Source: Mangrovivirga halotolerans (GTDB lineage Bacteria > Bacteroidota > Bacteroidia > Cytophagales > Cyclobacteriaceae). From it: 64,000 nucleotides of DNA. The notes under the pieces were generated by a model, which searched no databases, was not told the DNA's origin, and saw only the letters and a program-made list of their open reading frames with translations. Both the position numbers and the translations under genes were made by a program. Location: the NCBI RefSeq assembly GCF_026241165.1, contig NZ_JAPFQN010000005.1, positions 558,001 through 622,000 of the forward strand. The letters are read 5' to 3'. Positions within the stretch are counted from its first letter, which is position 1; every line of letters begins with the position of its first letter. Shown piece by piece: positions 35,828 through 45,500 of the stretch.

Positions 35828-36138
35828 GATTTCTTTTTCTTATTGAACATGGACAACATACGCTGAGTAACAGCAAATCCTCCGGCAACATTGATGGTTG
35901 CAAAGGTGATACCTAAAAAACCGATAAACAGTCCAAAATAGTCATCGGAAGGGGTTAAACGGACTAGAATGATACCTCCGATAACCACAACTCCAGAAAT
36001 TGCATTTGCTCCAGACATTAAGGGAGTATGGAGTACGACGGGTACTTTCCCAATAATCTCTGTTCCGAGATAAATAGCAAAAATTAATAAGTATATGAAA
36101 AGGATGTTTTCTCCTATCCAACTGATGATTGCATCCAT
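35824..36138 (-). CDS. NAD(P) transhydrogenase subunit alpha, membrane part (PntAB)
   Basis: The protein has 104 residues with three or four membrane helices, containing HTPLMSGANAISGVVVIGG, the conserved motif of the C-terminal alpha domain. In E. coli this part is fused to domain I; here it is a separate gene, as in Rhodospirillum and many other bacteria. It sits between the two other subunit genes, overlapping pntAA by 25 bp and pntB by 4 bp, so all three are translationally coupled. Confidence 0.94.
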   Translation of the reverse strand: MDAIISWIGENILFIYLLIFAIYLGTEIIGKVPVVLHTPLMSGANAISGVVVIGGIILVRLTPSDDYFGLFIGFLGITFATINVAGGFAVTQRMLSMFNKKKKS

Positions 36139-37223
36139 GATTCTTCTTTTTTGATTTTTATCGCCTGAATGATGTCATCATCGACTTTAAGATCGATCTC
36201 TCCTTCAGACACAAATAATTTTAGCAGATTTAATATGTTTTTGGCGTAAAGTTCAGAGGCATGAACAGATAGCTCTGCAGATAAATTTCCTGCCCCGATT
36301 ATCGTTACTCCTTTTTCATTTACAATTTCATTATCAACTGTCAACTCACAGTTTCCTCCAGCTGAAGAAGCAAGATCCACGACCACAGAACCACTTTTCA
36401 TTCGTTCCAATGTTGTGGTTGGTATAAGAATCGGTGCTTTTTTACCTCTAAGCAATGCTGTAGTAATAACTACATCAGATTTGGCAGCATGATCAGCGAT
36501 GACTTGTGCCTGCTTCTTTTTAAATTCCTCAGACTGATCTACCGCATAGCCACCTGCTTCCTTATCGTCTTTCGCTCCTTCCACGACAACGAATTTGGCA
36601 CCAAGACTTTCGACTTCCTCTTTGGCTGCTTTCCTCAGATCAAATGCCTCAACCACGGCACCGAGTCTTTTAGCAGTAGCAATAGCCTGAAGCCCGGCAA
36701 CACCTGCACCCAGCACCAATACTTTAGCAGGTGCCACTGTTCCGGCTGCTGTAGTCAGCATTGGAAAGTATTTTGGTAAGTGTTCTGCTGCCTTGATCAC
36801 GGATTTATATCCCGCCAGTGAGGCCATGGATGAAAGAATATCCATTGATTGCGCCCTGGAGGTTCTGGGAACCATATCAAGAGATAATGCATGAACAGGA
36901 AAATCCTCTACAAGTGATACATAGTCATTTTCGGGTGAAAAAGGTTCAAAGGATGACATGATTATTGCACCTTTTTTCATTAACCGATAGTCTTCAGCCT
37001 CCGGAGGAACAATCGCGAGCAATATATCTACACTTTTCAGTAACTCCTCCCTGCCAAGGACATCAGCCCCGGCTTCCTTATATTGTTCATCTGAAACAAA
37101 GGCACCTTTACCGGCACCTGATTCCACCGAGACATTAAGACCTAGATTTTTAAAGCCTGAAATTATTCCGGGCATTATTGGTACCCTGCTTTCACCAGGC
37201 TGCTTAATAGCTCCGATTATCAT
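36114..37223 (-). CDS. pntA: NAD(P) transhydrogenase subunit alpha, NAD-binding part (PntAA)
   Basis: This 369-residue soluble subunit is the NAD(H)-binding domain I, with an alanine-dehydrogenase-like fold. Visible marks are the N-terminal KQPGESRVPIMPG, the Rossmann motif VLGAGVAGLQAIATAKRLGA and VITTALLRGKKAPIL. It is the first gene of the three-gene pnt operon. The upstream divergent spacer carries a perfect Crp/Fnr-like palindrome about 210 bp away, which is closer to the other gene. Confidence 0.95.
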   Translation of the reverse strand: MIIGAIKQPGESRVPIMPGIISGFKNLGLNVSVESGAGKGAFVSDEQYKEAGADVLGREELLKSVDILLAIVPPEAEDYRLMKKGAIIMSSFEPFSPENDYVSLVEDFPVHALSLDMVPRTSRAQSMDILSSMASLAGYKSVIKAAEHLPKYFPMLTTAAGTVAPAKVLVLGAGVAGLQAIATAKRLGAVVEAFDLRKAAKEEVESLGAKFVVVEGAKDDKEAGGYAVDQSEEFKKKQAQVIADHAAKSDVVITTALLRGKKAPILIPTTTLERMKSGSVVVDLASSAGGNCELTVDNEIVNEKGVTIIGAGNLSAELSVHASELYAKNILNLLKLFVSEGEIDLKVDDDIIQAIKIKKEESWMQSSVG

Positions 37224-37430
37224 ACTAGAATATTATTTTGTTTATGAGCAATAACAAATAATGAAAGAATTTTAACCAATGTAAAGGATAACCCTTTACA
37301 AACTCAAAACAGCTAACCAATTATTTTAAAAATGGTAATTCTTTTACCACTATTTTTAAAATAATTAAAATTTATATCATATAATAAATATTTTATGATT
37401 AATACGTAAAGCAAAATAATCAATAGACTC

Positions 37431-37446
37431 TATGACTTAAGTCATA
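37431..37446. promoter_or_regulatory. Perfect 16-bp palindrome, Crp/Fnr-type operator candidate
   Basis: TATGACTTAAGTCATA is a perfect inverted repeat with the TGAC-N4-GTCA core seen in some Crp/Fnr-family operators. A related half-site TTGACTTAA lies at 37457-37465. The palindrome is centred about 60 bp upstream of the DUF4159 start. A -7 match (TAGATTTG, 37485-37492) lies between, placing the site near the classical -61 activator position if transcription starts close to the ATG. Confidence 0.5.
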
Positions 37447-37498
37447 ATTATGTAGATTGACTTAAATATTCTCTTAGCTTTTATTAGATTTGATATCT

Positions 37499-38155
37499 AT
37501 GAAGGTCCTGAAAATTAGCTTATTTTTTCTGTTGACGGCTTTTTCCGTCAATCTTGCCAGTGCTCAACTTAAATTGGCACAGGTAGAATACAATGGTGGT
37601 GGAGACTGGTATGCAAATAAAACCGGACTTAAAAACCTTTCTATATTTTGCAATAGATATTTGGGCACTTCTCTAAATCCGAATTATGATTATGTTGAAG
37701 TCGGAAGTAAATCAATATTCGAATATCCTTATTTATACATGACCGGACATGGGAATGTGGTTTTTAGCGATTCTGACGCTGAAAATTTGCGAGTGTATTT
37801 AACCTCTGGCGGCTTTTTACATATTGACGATAATTATGGTCTGGATCAATTTATCAGGCTTGAATTGAAAAAAGTTTTTCCTGATAAAGAATTGGTTGAA
37901 ATACCATATAGTCATCCGATTTATCATCAGAAATTTGATTTCGAAGGTCTGCCTAAAATTCATGAGCACGATGGAAAACCAGCTCAGGGCTTAGGCATAT
38001 TTCATGAAGGACGACTAGTTATATTTTATTCTTATGAATCAGACCTCGGTAACGGTTGGGAAGACCCATCAATACATGGTGATCCTGAAAGTGTGAGATT
38101 AAAAGCCCTACAGATGGGCGCCAACATTATTAGCTATATCTTCCTTTCTCAATAA
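37499..38155 (+). CDS. DUF4159 domain exported protein
   Basis: The protein has 218 residues. The start is the ATG at 37499 (MKVLKISLFFLLTAF), giving a signal peptide cut after about LASAQ; the in-frame TTG nine bases upstream is not needed. The body fits DUF4159: LKLAQVEYNGGGDWYANK, YLYMTGHGNV, YLTSGGFLHIDDNYG and EIPYSHPIYH. The fold is related to class I glutamine-amidotransferase-like or ThuA-like domains; no activity is known. The gene often occurs near MoxR/BatA-type genes elsewhere, but none is present here. Confidence 0.85.
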   Translation: MKVLKISLFFLLTAFSVNLASAQLKLAQVEYNGGGDWYANKTGLKNLSIFCNRYLGTSLNPNYDYVEVGSKSIFEYPYLYMTGHGNVVFSDSDAENLRVYLTSGGFLHIDDNYGLDQFIRLELKKVFPDKELVEIPYSHPIYHQKFDFEGLPKIHEHDGKPAQGLGIFHEGRLVIFYSYESDLGNGWEDPSIHGDPESVRLKALQMGANIISYIFLSQ

Positions 38156-38191
38156 ACTAACATAATAGTTTGAAAACTAACACAATAGTTT
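38154..38191. promoter_or_regulatory. Double BlaI/MecI-type operator
   Basis: Two identical dyads AAACTA-N6-TAGTTT (38154-38171 and 38174-38191) are separated by two bases. The ACTA-N6-TAGT core and spacing match the operator known for the staphylococcal BlaI/MecI repressors. The second dyad fills the space between the -33 and -7 promoter elements of the blaI-like gene, so binding would block its transcription. Confidence 0.75.
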
Positions 38192-38199
38192 TATTTTTG
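38169..38199 (+). promoter_or_regulatory. Bacteroidota-type promoter of the blaI-like gene
   Basis: TTTG (38169-38172), exactly 19 nt, then TATTTTTG (38192-38199), a full match to TTTG-N19-TAnnTTTG. Transcription would begin just before the ATG at 38204. Confidence 0.8.
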
Positions 38200-38203
38200 G
38201 ATT

Positions 38204-38599
38204 ATGGGAATAGTAAATAAAGATGATTCAAAAGTTCTTACTAAAGCAGAAGAACAAGTAATGCAGATTTTATGGGACATGGAAAAGGGTTTTGTTAAAG
38301 ACATCCTTGAAAAAATCCCCGAACCTAAACCTGCTTACAATACAGTATCTACCATTGTCCGAATTCTTGAAAAGAAAGGGTTTGTTGGCTACAAAGCATA
38401 CGGCAAAACTCACGAATATTACCCAATAATTGATAAGGAAACTTACAGTAATGAGTTCCTTCAGAATTTCATTGGGAAATATTTCAAAGGATCTTTTCAG
38501 AATCTGGTTTCATTCTTTGCAAAAGAAAACAATGTTGATGCAAGTGAGTTGGATAAAATGATGAAAATGGTGAAGAAGGATCTTGACAAAGAAGAATGA
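38204..38599 (+). CDS. BlaI/MecI/CopY family transcriptional repressor
   Basis: A 131-residue winged-helix protein. Marks are LTKAEEQVMQILWDMEKGFV at residues 10-29, then PAYNTVSTIVRILEKKGFVG, the DNA-recognition part of the family. The C-terminus provides the dimer helix. BlaI-type repressors are removed by proteolysis triggered by a BlaR1-type sensor, and here that partner is the next gene, overlapping by 4 bp. A double operator lies over the promoter, so it represses itself and its partner. No beta-lactamase gene is adjacent, so the wider regulon is unknown. Confidence 0.92.
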   Translation: MGIVNKDDSKVLTKAEEQVMQILWDMEKGFVKDILEKIPEPKPAYNTVSTIVRILEKKGFVGYKAYGKTHEYYPIIDKETYSNEFLQNFIGKYFKGSFQNLVSFFAKENNVDASELDKMMKMVKKDLDKEE

Positions 38600-39990
38600 A
38601 TGAAATATTACTCTATGTATTCGAGGTTTCGCTTTGTCAGGCGATTTTCTATTTGTTTTACAGGATCTTTCTGACTGGTGAAATTTATTTTCAAAAATTA
38701 AGGTTGTACCTGACAGGTACTCTGCTGGCTTCATTTCTCATCCCACTCATTTCTATTCCGGTATATTTTTATACCTCGCTTCCTAAAGTAAAAGATCAAA
38801 AAACTCTTTACTATTTTTTATCAGGAGAAAACGGAGAGCTATTTTCCTCAACAAAACTGATCACTAATTCTTTGTTTGCAATATTCATTATTGGTGTGAT
38901 AGTTAGTTTAATTTTGCTTTCAATTCAATTATTAAGATTGTATTCATCAGCTAAAAAATTAAAAAATGGATTAAGTTTTAAAGGCATCAAAACCAAAACA
39001 ACAGAAGGAAAACTTCCAACCTTTTCATTTATCAATACGATTTATTTCGATAATTCTCAGCAGTATAAAGAAAATGAAAAAGAAGAGATTTTACTTCATG
39101 AATACTACCATATAAAAGACAGACATAGCATTGATTTACTTATTCATCGGTTCGCTTCTGTAATATTGTGGTTTTCTCCATTCATTTACTGGCAGAAAAA
39201 TGCTTTAGAATCTATTCAGGAATATATCGCTGATAGTATGGTATTAAAAAATCGAGGGGGTAATAAAGAAGCTTACGGAGCATTGGTAGTAAAGCAGATT
39301 TTAATAAAAATCGGCGTCCCTTTTGCGAATTTCTTTGCTAAAAATAAAACTCTCAGAAGAGTTGAAATGATGAAATACAGTGGTCTGGAAAGTGAAGCTC
39401 CAAAGCTAAAATGGACATGGGTAATTCTATCTGTCTTATTTCTTAGTTTTTCATTTAATATTAAAGAAAAAGAGCAAAGTATTATTGAACCTCCTATTGG
39501 TAATCCTACCAATAATCTCACAGATCTGAAAATTGATATTTTACCTGCTTCTGACTCATCAAGATTCATTTCGTATGATTTAAAATCTCAGGCGATGATT
39601 GCCCAGTCTGGTGAATTCAGATATATAATTAAGCCGGTTAAAACAGATCAGGATAAAGAAATGGCCAGAAAAATCATTTCAAGATTGATAGGGTCTGAAA
39701 ACAATCCCATTCCTGAAAAGACTCAAGATGATGATGGGGTTAATCGACTCGTTACATCATGGTTTATAAATGAAGTAACCAACAAGATTGAATTCAAAGA
39801 AAAAGGTCAGTACCACATCCGTTTTTCAATCAATCACGATGGTTTTCTCGATTTTGCTGAGCTGGAAAATAGAAGCGATGAAAATATCAATATACAATTA
39901 CAGCAAATAATTGATGATAGTCCTCGGTTTCCTCAACAGGATAAGATCAACAAGCGAATAACAATGATCCTTCCGATTTTGGTCGAATAA
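38596..39990 (+). CDS. BlaR1-like M56 family metallopeptidase
   Basis: A 464-residue membrane sensor-protease. Four helices lie in the N-terminal 300 residues (about 5-25, 35-58, 90-112, 270-287). The zinc motif HEYYH (H168, E169, H172) sits in the cytoplasmic loop, and further zinc-side sequence ESIQEYIADSMV follows. The C-terminal 180 residues are outside the cell membrane and are not a penicillin-binding domain like that of BlaR1, so the signal sensed is probably different. It is coupled to the blaI-like repressor and is expected to relieve repression by cutting it. Confidence 0.88.
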   Translation: MNEILLYVFEVSLCQAIFYLFYRIFLTGEIYFQKLRLYLTGTLLASFLIPLISIPVYFYTSLPKVKDQKTLYYFLSGENGELFSSTKLITNSLFAIFIIGVIVSLILLSIQLLRLYSSAKKLKNGLSFKGIKTKTTEGKLPTFSFINTIYFDNSQQYKENEKEEILLHEYYHIKDRHSIDLLIHRFASVILWFSPFIYWQKNALESIQEYIADSMVLKNRGGNKEAYGALVVKQILIKIGVPFANFFAKNKTLRRVEMMKYSGLESEAPKLKWTWVILSVLFLSFSFNIKEKEQSIIEPPIGNPTNNLTDLKIDILPASDSSRFISYDLKSQAMIAQSGEFRYIIKPVKTDQDKEMARKIISRLIGSENNPIPEKTQDDDGVNRLVTSWFINEVTNKIEFKEKGQYHIRFSINHDGFLDFAELENRSDENINIQLQQIIDDSPRFPQQDKINKRITMILPILVE

Positions 39991-39998
39991 AATGAATA

Positions 39999-40889
39999 TT
40001 AGAGCATTAATTTAACGGCAGAAGGAATAATTTCAGGAGTTATCTTAGTTACTTTCCCCACAACTTCTCCATCCACCTGGAATATCTTCTCTTCTTCGAG
40101 TTCAATAGTGGCATTCTTACAATGAATGGTCTCCAGAGACTCCAAAGGCACAAATCGCTCATTTATACTTGACAACCCAGCTTTGATCATACCATCAATA
40201 CTAACATCGGTAACCAGGCAAAGTTCAAATTTACCATCATCAGGTCTGCCTTTAGGATTGATCAGCATTCCTGACCCATATTTTCTTGCATTGGCAATGA
40301 CTACCATGAACACTGTTCGTTCGTAGGTTTCTCCATCGGCAGTGATTTTAACATTGAATTCTTTTTTTGTGCTCCAAACAGACAACAAATGCTTAAGATA
40401 AGTTCGCATGCCACGATCTTCATCTTTATCATAGGCCGAAACCACCTCTGCATTTAAACCTATATCACTGATATGTAAACTGTAAGTATTTTCATCAAAT
40501 TTTATCAGGTCAAAATCTTTTATTTCTCTTCCATTAATTATTTGATTAAGCCTGATATCCTGATCCGGTTCAATATCTAATTCTGCAGACATTCCATTAG
40601 CCGATCCGAAAGGTATAATAGCTATAGGTATAGGGTTATTCTTTACGGAAGTAACGACATCCAATAAAGTTCCGTCCCCTCCTATTACAGCAATATTTTG
40701 GGGTGAATATTTTTTGATAAAAAGATCAATAACCTCACAATCCTGATGTCCTGTAGTAAAATATAAACGATATGATTTTTTTGCATTTTTGAGTTTTTCC
40801 TTTATTCTCTTAACAAAAACCGTTTTATCTTCAGCTCCTGCGACCGGATTAATAACAAATAGCCAATCTAGCTTTGGATTCTCTAACAT
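39999..40889 (-). CDS. Diacylglycerol kinase family lipid kinase
   Basis: A 296-residue kinase of the DagK/YegS group. The ATP motif GGDGTLLDVV starts at G70, and FGSANGMSAEL follows, as in the family. The C-terminal beta domain includes YGSGMLINPKGRPDDG and VDGEVVG. Substrates in the family are diacylglycerol, phosphatidylglycerol or sphingoid-type lipids; the exact one here is unknown. It is divergent from the App1-like phosphatase gene by 49 bp, an interesting pairing of a lipid kinase with a lipid phosphatase-like protein. It converges on the M56 gene. Confidence 0.88.
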   Translation of the reverse strand: MLENPKLDWLFVINPVAGAEDKTVFVKRIKEKLKNAKKSYRLYFTTGHQDCEVIDLFIKKYSPQNIAVIGGDGTLLDVVTSVKNNPIPIAIIPFGSANGMSAELDIEPDQDIRLNQIINGREIKDFDLIKFDENTYSLHISDIGLNAEVVSAYDKDEDRGMRTYLKHLLSVWSTKKEFNVKITADGETYERTVFMVVIANARKYGSGMLINPKGRPDDGKFELCLVTDVSIDGMIKAGLSSINERFVPLESLETIHCKNATIELEEEKIFQVDGEVVGKVTKITPEIIPSAVKLML

Positions 40890-40938
40890 TTAGGGTAAAT
40901 TTTTGTTGTAATGACAGTTATTAACTAAAACTAATATC

Positions 40939-41922
40939 GTGAAAAAACCTCATCTTTTACCGCAACTTGTATTAAAATATGAAAATAAAATTCATATCCA
41001 GGGACAGGTAATATGGATGAAACCTAAACACCTGAAATTAAAAAAATCCGCAAATCCTCTTTATAACATTAAACTTGTTTATAGGTACTTCTCTCAAAAA
41101 CCTACAAAGAATAAGCAAATAAGTATTACTGTAGACGAGGTTTGTAAAGTCATTAAAATTGATGAAAACGGATTTTTTCATACGGATTTTGACATTCGTG
41201 AATCTAAAAAAATTAATCAGGTAAATATAGACTATAAACTAGACGGTGGAACTGAAGTAATTGTTCCTGAAGTATCCAGTTCTTTTATTTACAACCTTGA
41301 TAACTTTACAGATGAAGCTGTCATTTCAGATATCGATGATACGATTTTAGTTTCCCACAGTACGCGAATCAGAAAAAGAATAAAGCATTTGTTCTTAAAA
41401 AATCCCTACAGCCGAAAACCTGTAAGTGATATGGCTGACCTGTATAATTTTCTTACTCAGGGTAAAAGCATGATCTTTTACATATCAAATAGTCAGATGA
41501 ATTTATTTCTGATGATCTCAACTTTTATTAAGAAACATATGTTTCCCGAAGGTCCTCTGTTACTTCATGAATATAAGGTTGTAAAACAATTTTTTAAGAA
41601 AAAGGATAAGGATAAAGATCATGATTTTCACAAATTCCGTTCTATCATGTTTGTGATGCACTTAATGAAAAACACCCGATTTGTTCTGGTTGGTGATAAT
41701 TCACAGCACGATCCGGAAATTTATCAGGAGATCGCGAGAAAATATCCTAAAAGAGTAAAGGCAGTATTAATCAGGACATATTCTCAAAAAAGCAAAAGAG
41801 AAGATGAATTAGAAAAGATCGGGCAGGATTTAAAAAGTAGGAATATCCCATTAATTACCGGTGAGGATGGTTCTGAATTAAAAGAAAAGTATAAAGAACA
41901 CTTCAGTACAGTAAACGTTTGA
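40939..41922 (+). CDS. App1-like phosphatase domain (DUF2183) protein
   Basis: A 327-residue HAD-like protein with the catalytic DxDxT motif SDIDDTILVS in the middle (about 134). The central region has DMADLYNFLTQGK and ISNSQMNLF, and the C-terminus has FVLVGDNSQHDPEIYQ, which is typical of DUF2183/App1. The yeast App1 protein is a phosphatidate phosphatase, so a lipid phosphate substrate is plausible. The start is GTG at 40939. Its stop codon is immediately followed by the stop of the convergent next gene. It neighbours the divergent lipid kinase gene. Confidence 0.85.
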   Translation: MKKPHLLPQLVLKYENKIHIQGQVIWMKPKHLKLKKSANPLYNIKLVYRYFSQKPTKNKQISITVDEVCKVIKIDENGFFHTDFDIRESKKINQVNIDYKLDGGTEVIVPEVSSSFIYNLDNFTDEAVISDIDDTILVSHSTRIRKRIKHLFLKNPYSRKPVSDMADLYNFLTQGKSMIFYISNSQMNLFLMISTFIKKHMFPEGPLLLHEYKVVKQFFKKKDKDKDHDFHKFRSIMFVMHLMKNTRFVLVGDNSQHDPEIYQEIARKYPKRVKAVLIRTYSQKSKREDELEKIGQDLKSRNIPLITGEDGSELKEKYKEHFSTVNV

Positions 41923-42414
41923 TTAATACTTTCTTCTCAATATCTCACTTAGAATAATTGCGTCTTTCGCAGATTTTCTATTTCTCAACATTTTTTTATA
42001 CCTGGATCCCTCAGTCTTTTTCTTTTTAATCTTGAATTCTTCAAACCTCAATCCTTTATCCAGGTCAGTACTACGTTTATCTTCTATTTTAACAGTATTT
42101 TCTGCTTCTTTAACAGATTTCCTGAAACGTTCTACTACCGAGCTTTCTGCCTCCCCTGAATATTCTCTTGAAGATTGTCGAACAGGTTCTGGTTCATATT
42201 CTTCATACGACTCATAATCCTCTGCTCTTTCTGATGATTCTTTACTCCCCTGAATTTCTTCCAGCAGCTCTTCAAAAGACTTGGGTCTGCCTCCCCCATT
42301 ATCCGAATCCATTGGTGGTGAAGACTTTGATGAGTCTTTATTTGCCTTTAATGCCTGCTGAACAAGGTATATAATAATGGCTATTATAAAGGGAAGAAAT
42401 TCTAATATGTCCAT
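41923..42414 (-). CDS. Single-span membrane protein with acidic disordered domain
   Basis: I do not recognise this 163-residue protein. One N-terminal membrane helix (about 4-21, LEFLPFIIAIIIYLVQQA) is followed by a long, low-complexity acidic and serine-rich stretch (for example SKSSPPMDSDNGGG and ESYEEYEPEPV). A basic C-terminus follows (KKKKTEGSRYKK and the like). The orientation suggests a small membrane-anchored scaffold. It abuts the 3' end of the App1-like gene and is divergent from smc. Confidence 0.6.
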   Translation of the reverse strand: MDILEFLPFIIAIIIYLVQQALKANKDSSKSSPPMDSDNGGGRPKSFEELLEEIQGSKESSERAEDYESYEEYEPEPVRQSSREYSGEAESSVVERFRKSVKEAENTVKIEDKRSTDLDKGLRFEEFKIKKKKTEGSRYKKMLRNRKSAKDAIILSEILRRKY

Positions 42415-42556
42415 TAAATAGATTTTTTAAAAAATAATATTAATTTTGAAGGCTCCGGGTCAAAATTATTATCTTGTTAAATTGTTTTGCCGTTGTCTTT
42501 AAGCCAACAGCCAATTTTAATCAAATCCGGAATAAAAACCTAATAAATAAACCTGC

Positions 42557-45500
42557 ATGCAGCTTTCGAAACTTGAGATTAAAGGATTTAAGAGCTTTGG
42601 AGATCGGATTGTAATCAACTTTGATGAGGGCATCACAGGAATTGTCGGTCCTAATGGCTGTGGTAAATCCAATGTAGTAGACGCGATCAGATGGGTACTT
42701 GGTGAGCAAAGAACAAGAAACCTCAGATCAGATAAAATGGAAAATGTCATTTTTAATGGCACAAAAAAAAGAAAAGCAGCAGGAATGGCTGAGGTCTCAA
42801 TGACCTTTAACAACACAAAAAATTTATTACCAACAGAATACTCTCAGGTTACTATTACCAGACGTTATTATCGCTCTGGAGAAAGCGAATATCTTCTCAA
42901 TGGTGTCACCTGTAGATTAAAAGATATTACCAGCCTTTTCCTTGATACAGGAATATCGTCAAACTCATACGCTATCATCGAGCTTAAAATGGTTGATGAC
43001 ATCCTGAATGATAAGGATAATGCCAGAAGAGATCTTTTTGAAGAAGCTGCTGGTGTATCAAAATTCAAAATCAGGAAAAAGGAAACTTTAAGAAAGCTTC
43101 AAGGAACTGATGATGATCTTAACAGAGTTGAAGATCTTTTATTTGAGATAGATAAAAACTTAAAATCTTTAGAGAGGCAAGCCAAACAGGCAGAAAAATA
43201 CTATAACTATAAAAAGGAGTATAAAGAATTCTCAATTGAGCTGGCGGTTAAATCTGTATCAGAACAAAAAGCCAACATCAATAATATTGAAAAAAGGCTT
43301 GAGGAAGAAAATGACAAAAAAATTGCGATTTCAAAGCAGGTAAAAGAAAAGGAAGCGGAGATCGAAAAACTCAAAGCAGATATAATTGGAAAAGAAAAGC
43401 TTTTATCCGGCAGACAAAAGGCATTAAACAATTACGTAGGCAAGATCAGGCAGTACGAAAGTGAAAATAAGATCAAAAATGAACGAATGCGCTTTCTTAC
43501 TGATAAAACAGATAAGCTAAGGGAGCAAATTGATCACGATAAGAAAAGTAATGAAAGAGCTGCTTTTAGTATTAAAAGTCTCAGCGAAGAAAAATCAGTC
43601 GTTGAAAAGAGTGTTGCTGAAGCAACTGCATATGTTGAGGAATTAAAAGCTGCCTATGAAGAACAAAAGTCTGAAACTGCTATAATTCAGGAAAAGGTCT
43701 CTGCCTTAAATAAAACCCTCAGAGAAAAGCAAAATAATGTTTACCAGATCAAGAAAGAATTAGAGATCAAAGAAATTCAGGTCAATTCTTTTCAACAGGA
43801 GCTGGAAAAAACTGCTGATGAAACCTCTGAAAAGACTGCCAATATTGAGCAGTTTGCGGAAAAGCTAAATGAACTTTCAGACTATCTCAACGAGAAAAAA
43901 GATAACCTGGCTCAAAAGCAGGCAAAGGAAGAACAATTACAACAAAGACTTGAGGCTGTAAAGAAGACTATTGAGGTCATCAAAGAGGAAATGCATCAGA
44001 CCAACAGGAAGCTTGATGCCAAACAAAATGAATACAATTTAACCAAATCGTTAGTTGATAACCTTGAAGGCTTTCCTGAGGCAATAAAATTCCTTAAAAA
44101 ACACAAAAACTGGAAAACAGATGCTCCCCTTCTATCTGATGTGCTCACCACAGATGAAAAATACAGGGTAACTATAGAGAATTTTCTCGAGCCTTATATG
44201 AATTACTACATAGTAAACAACTATGCAGAAGCATACAAGGCTATCAATTTATTGAGTGAGGCATCAAAAGGAAAAGCTCATTTCTTTATTCTCGACAGTT
44301 TTGAAAAGAAAAAGAATACAGAACATAAATTCTTCGATAAGGCTTTCCCTGCCACGGAGGTGATCGAATATGATGAGAAATACAGAAAACTGGTTTCTCA
44401 TGTTCTGGACAATGTATATATAGTTGATGGAGATGAAAGCGACATCCCGGATGATCCTGATTGTATTTTCATCACTATCAGTGGCAAGATCACCCGCAGA
44501 GTTAACAGCATAACCGGGGGATCTGTAGGGCTTTTTGAAGGAAAAAGAATTGGTAGGGCAAAAAACCTGGAAAAGCTTCAGGAGCAGATCGAAAAGTTCT
44601 CCAAAAAAATTCACCAGGTAAACAAAAGTCTTGAAGAAAATCAGAAAGAACTGCATAAGTTGCTTGAGAGTTCCGAAAAAGAAGAAATAGAAGAACTCAA
44701 ACAGCAGATTGCTCAGATCAATGAAGAATACGTTTCTTTAAAGACAAAGCATGAGCAGTTTACTGAAATGCTGAGCAGCAATGCCAACCGCAGGGAGGAT
44801 ATACAGGAAAAAATAACTGAATACAGAGAAGATCTCGAGACGCTAAGACCTAAAGTTTCGGAAGAGGAAGCTGTACTAAATGAAACAGAGGAACAAATTG
44901 CGATACTAAGTGATCAACTGGAAGAAAAAAACGAACTTCTTTCTCAAAAATCAGCTGCTTATAACGACGAAAACATAAAATTCCATCAGATTCAGAATAA
45001 ACTGAATTCTATTGAACAAGAAATATCCTTTAAAGAGTCAGCTTATGAGAGCAGTAAAATAAGAATTGAAAAAAACCAGGAAGAGCTAAAGGAAACTGAG
45101 GATGAAGTGAAAGGCCTTCTTGATAGATCTGAGCATGCTGAAGATGAACTGATCGAAATGTATCAGGAAAAAGAACAGATCGAGGCAGGAGTTAATGAAG
45201 CGGAAAGAGAATATTACGCTGCTCGTGGCAACGTCGATGAATATGAAAAATCACTAAAAGAATTTCATCATAGAAAAGAAGATGTTGATACGCTTGTAAT
45301 GGAATTAAAATCAAGCCTCAACGATGCAAAGCTTAATCTTACAGGTATAAAAGAGCGCCTTTCAGTAGAATTCGAAGTCGATCTGGATTCTTTATTAAGA
45401 AAAAGCGCAGAAGAGCTTCCTGATTCAGGAATGGATGAAGAAGAACTGAGAGCCAGGGTTCATAAGATCAAAGATAAGATGGATCGGATAGGTCCGATCA

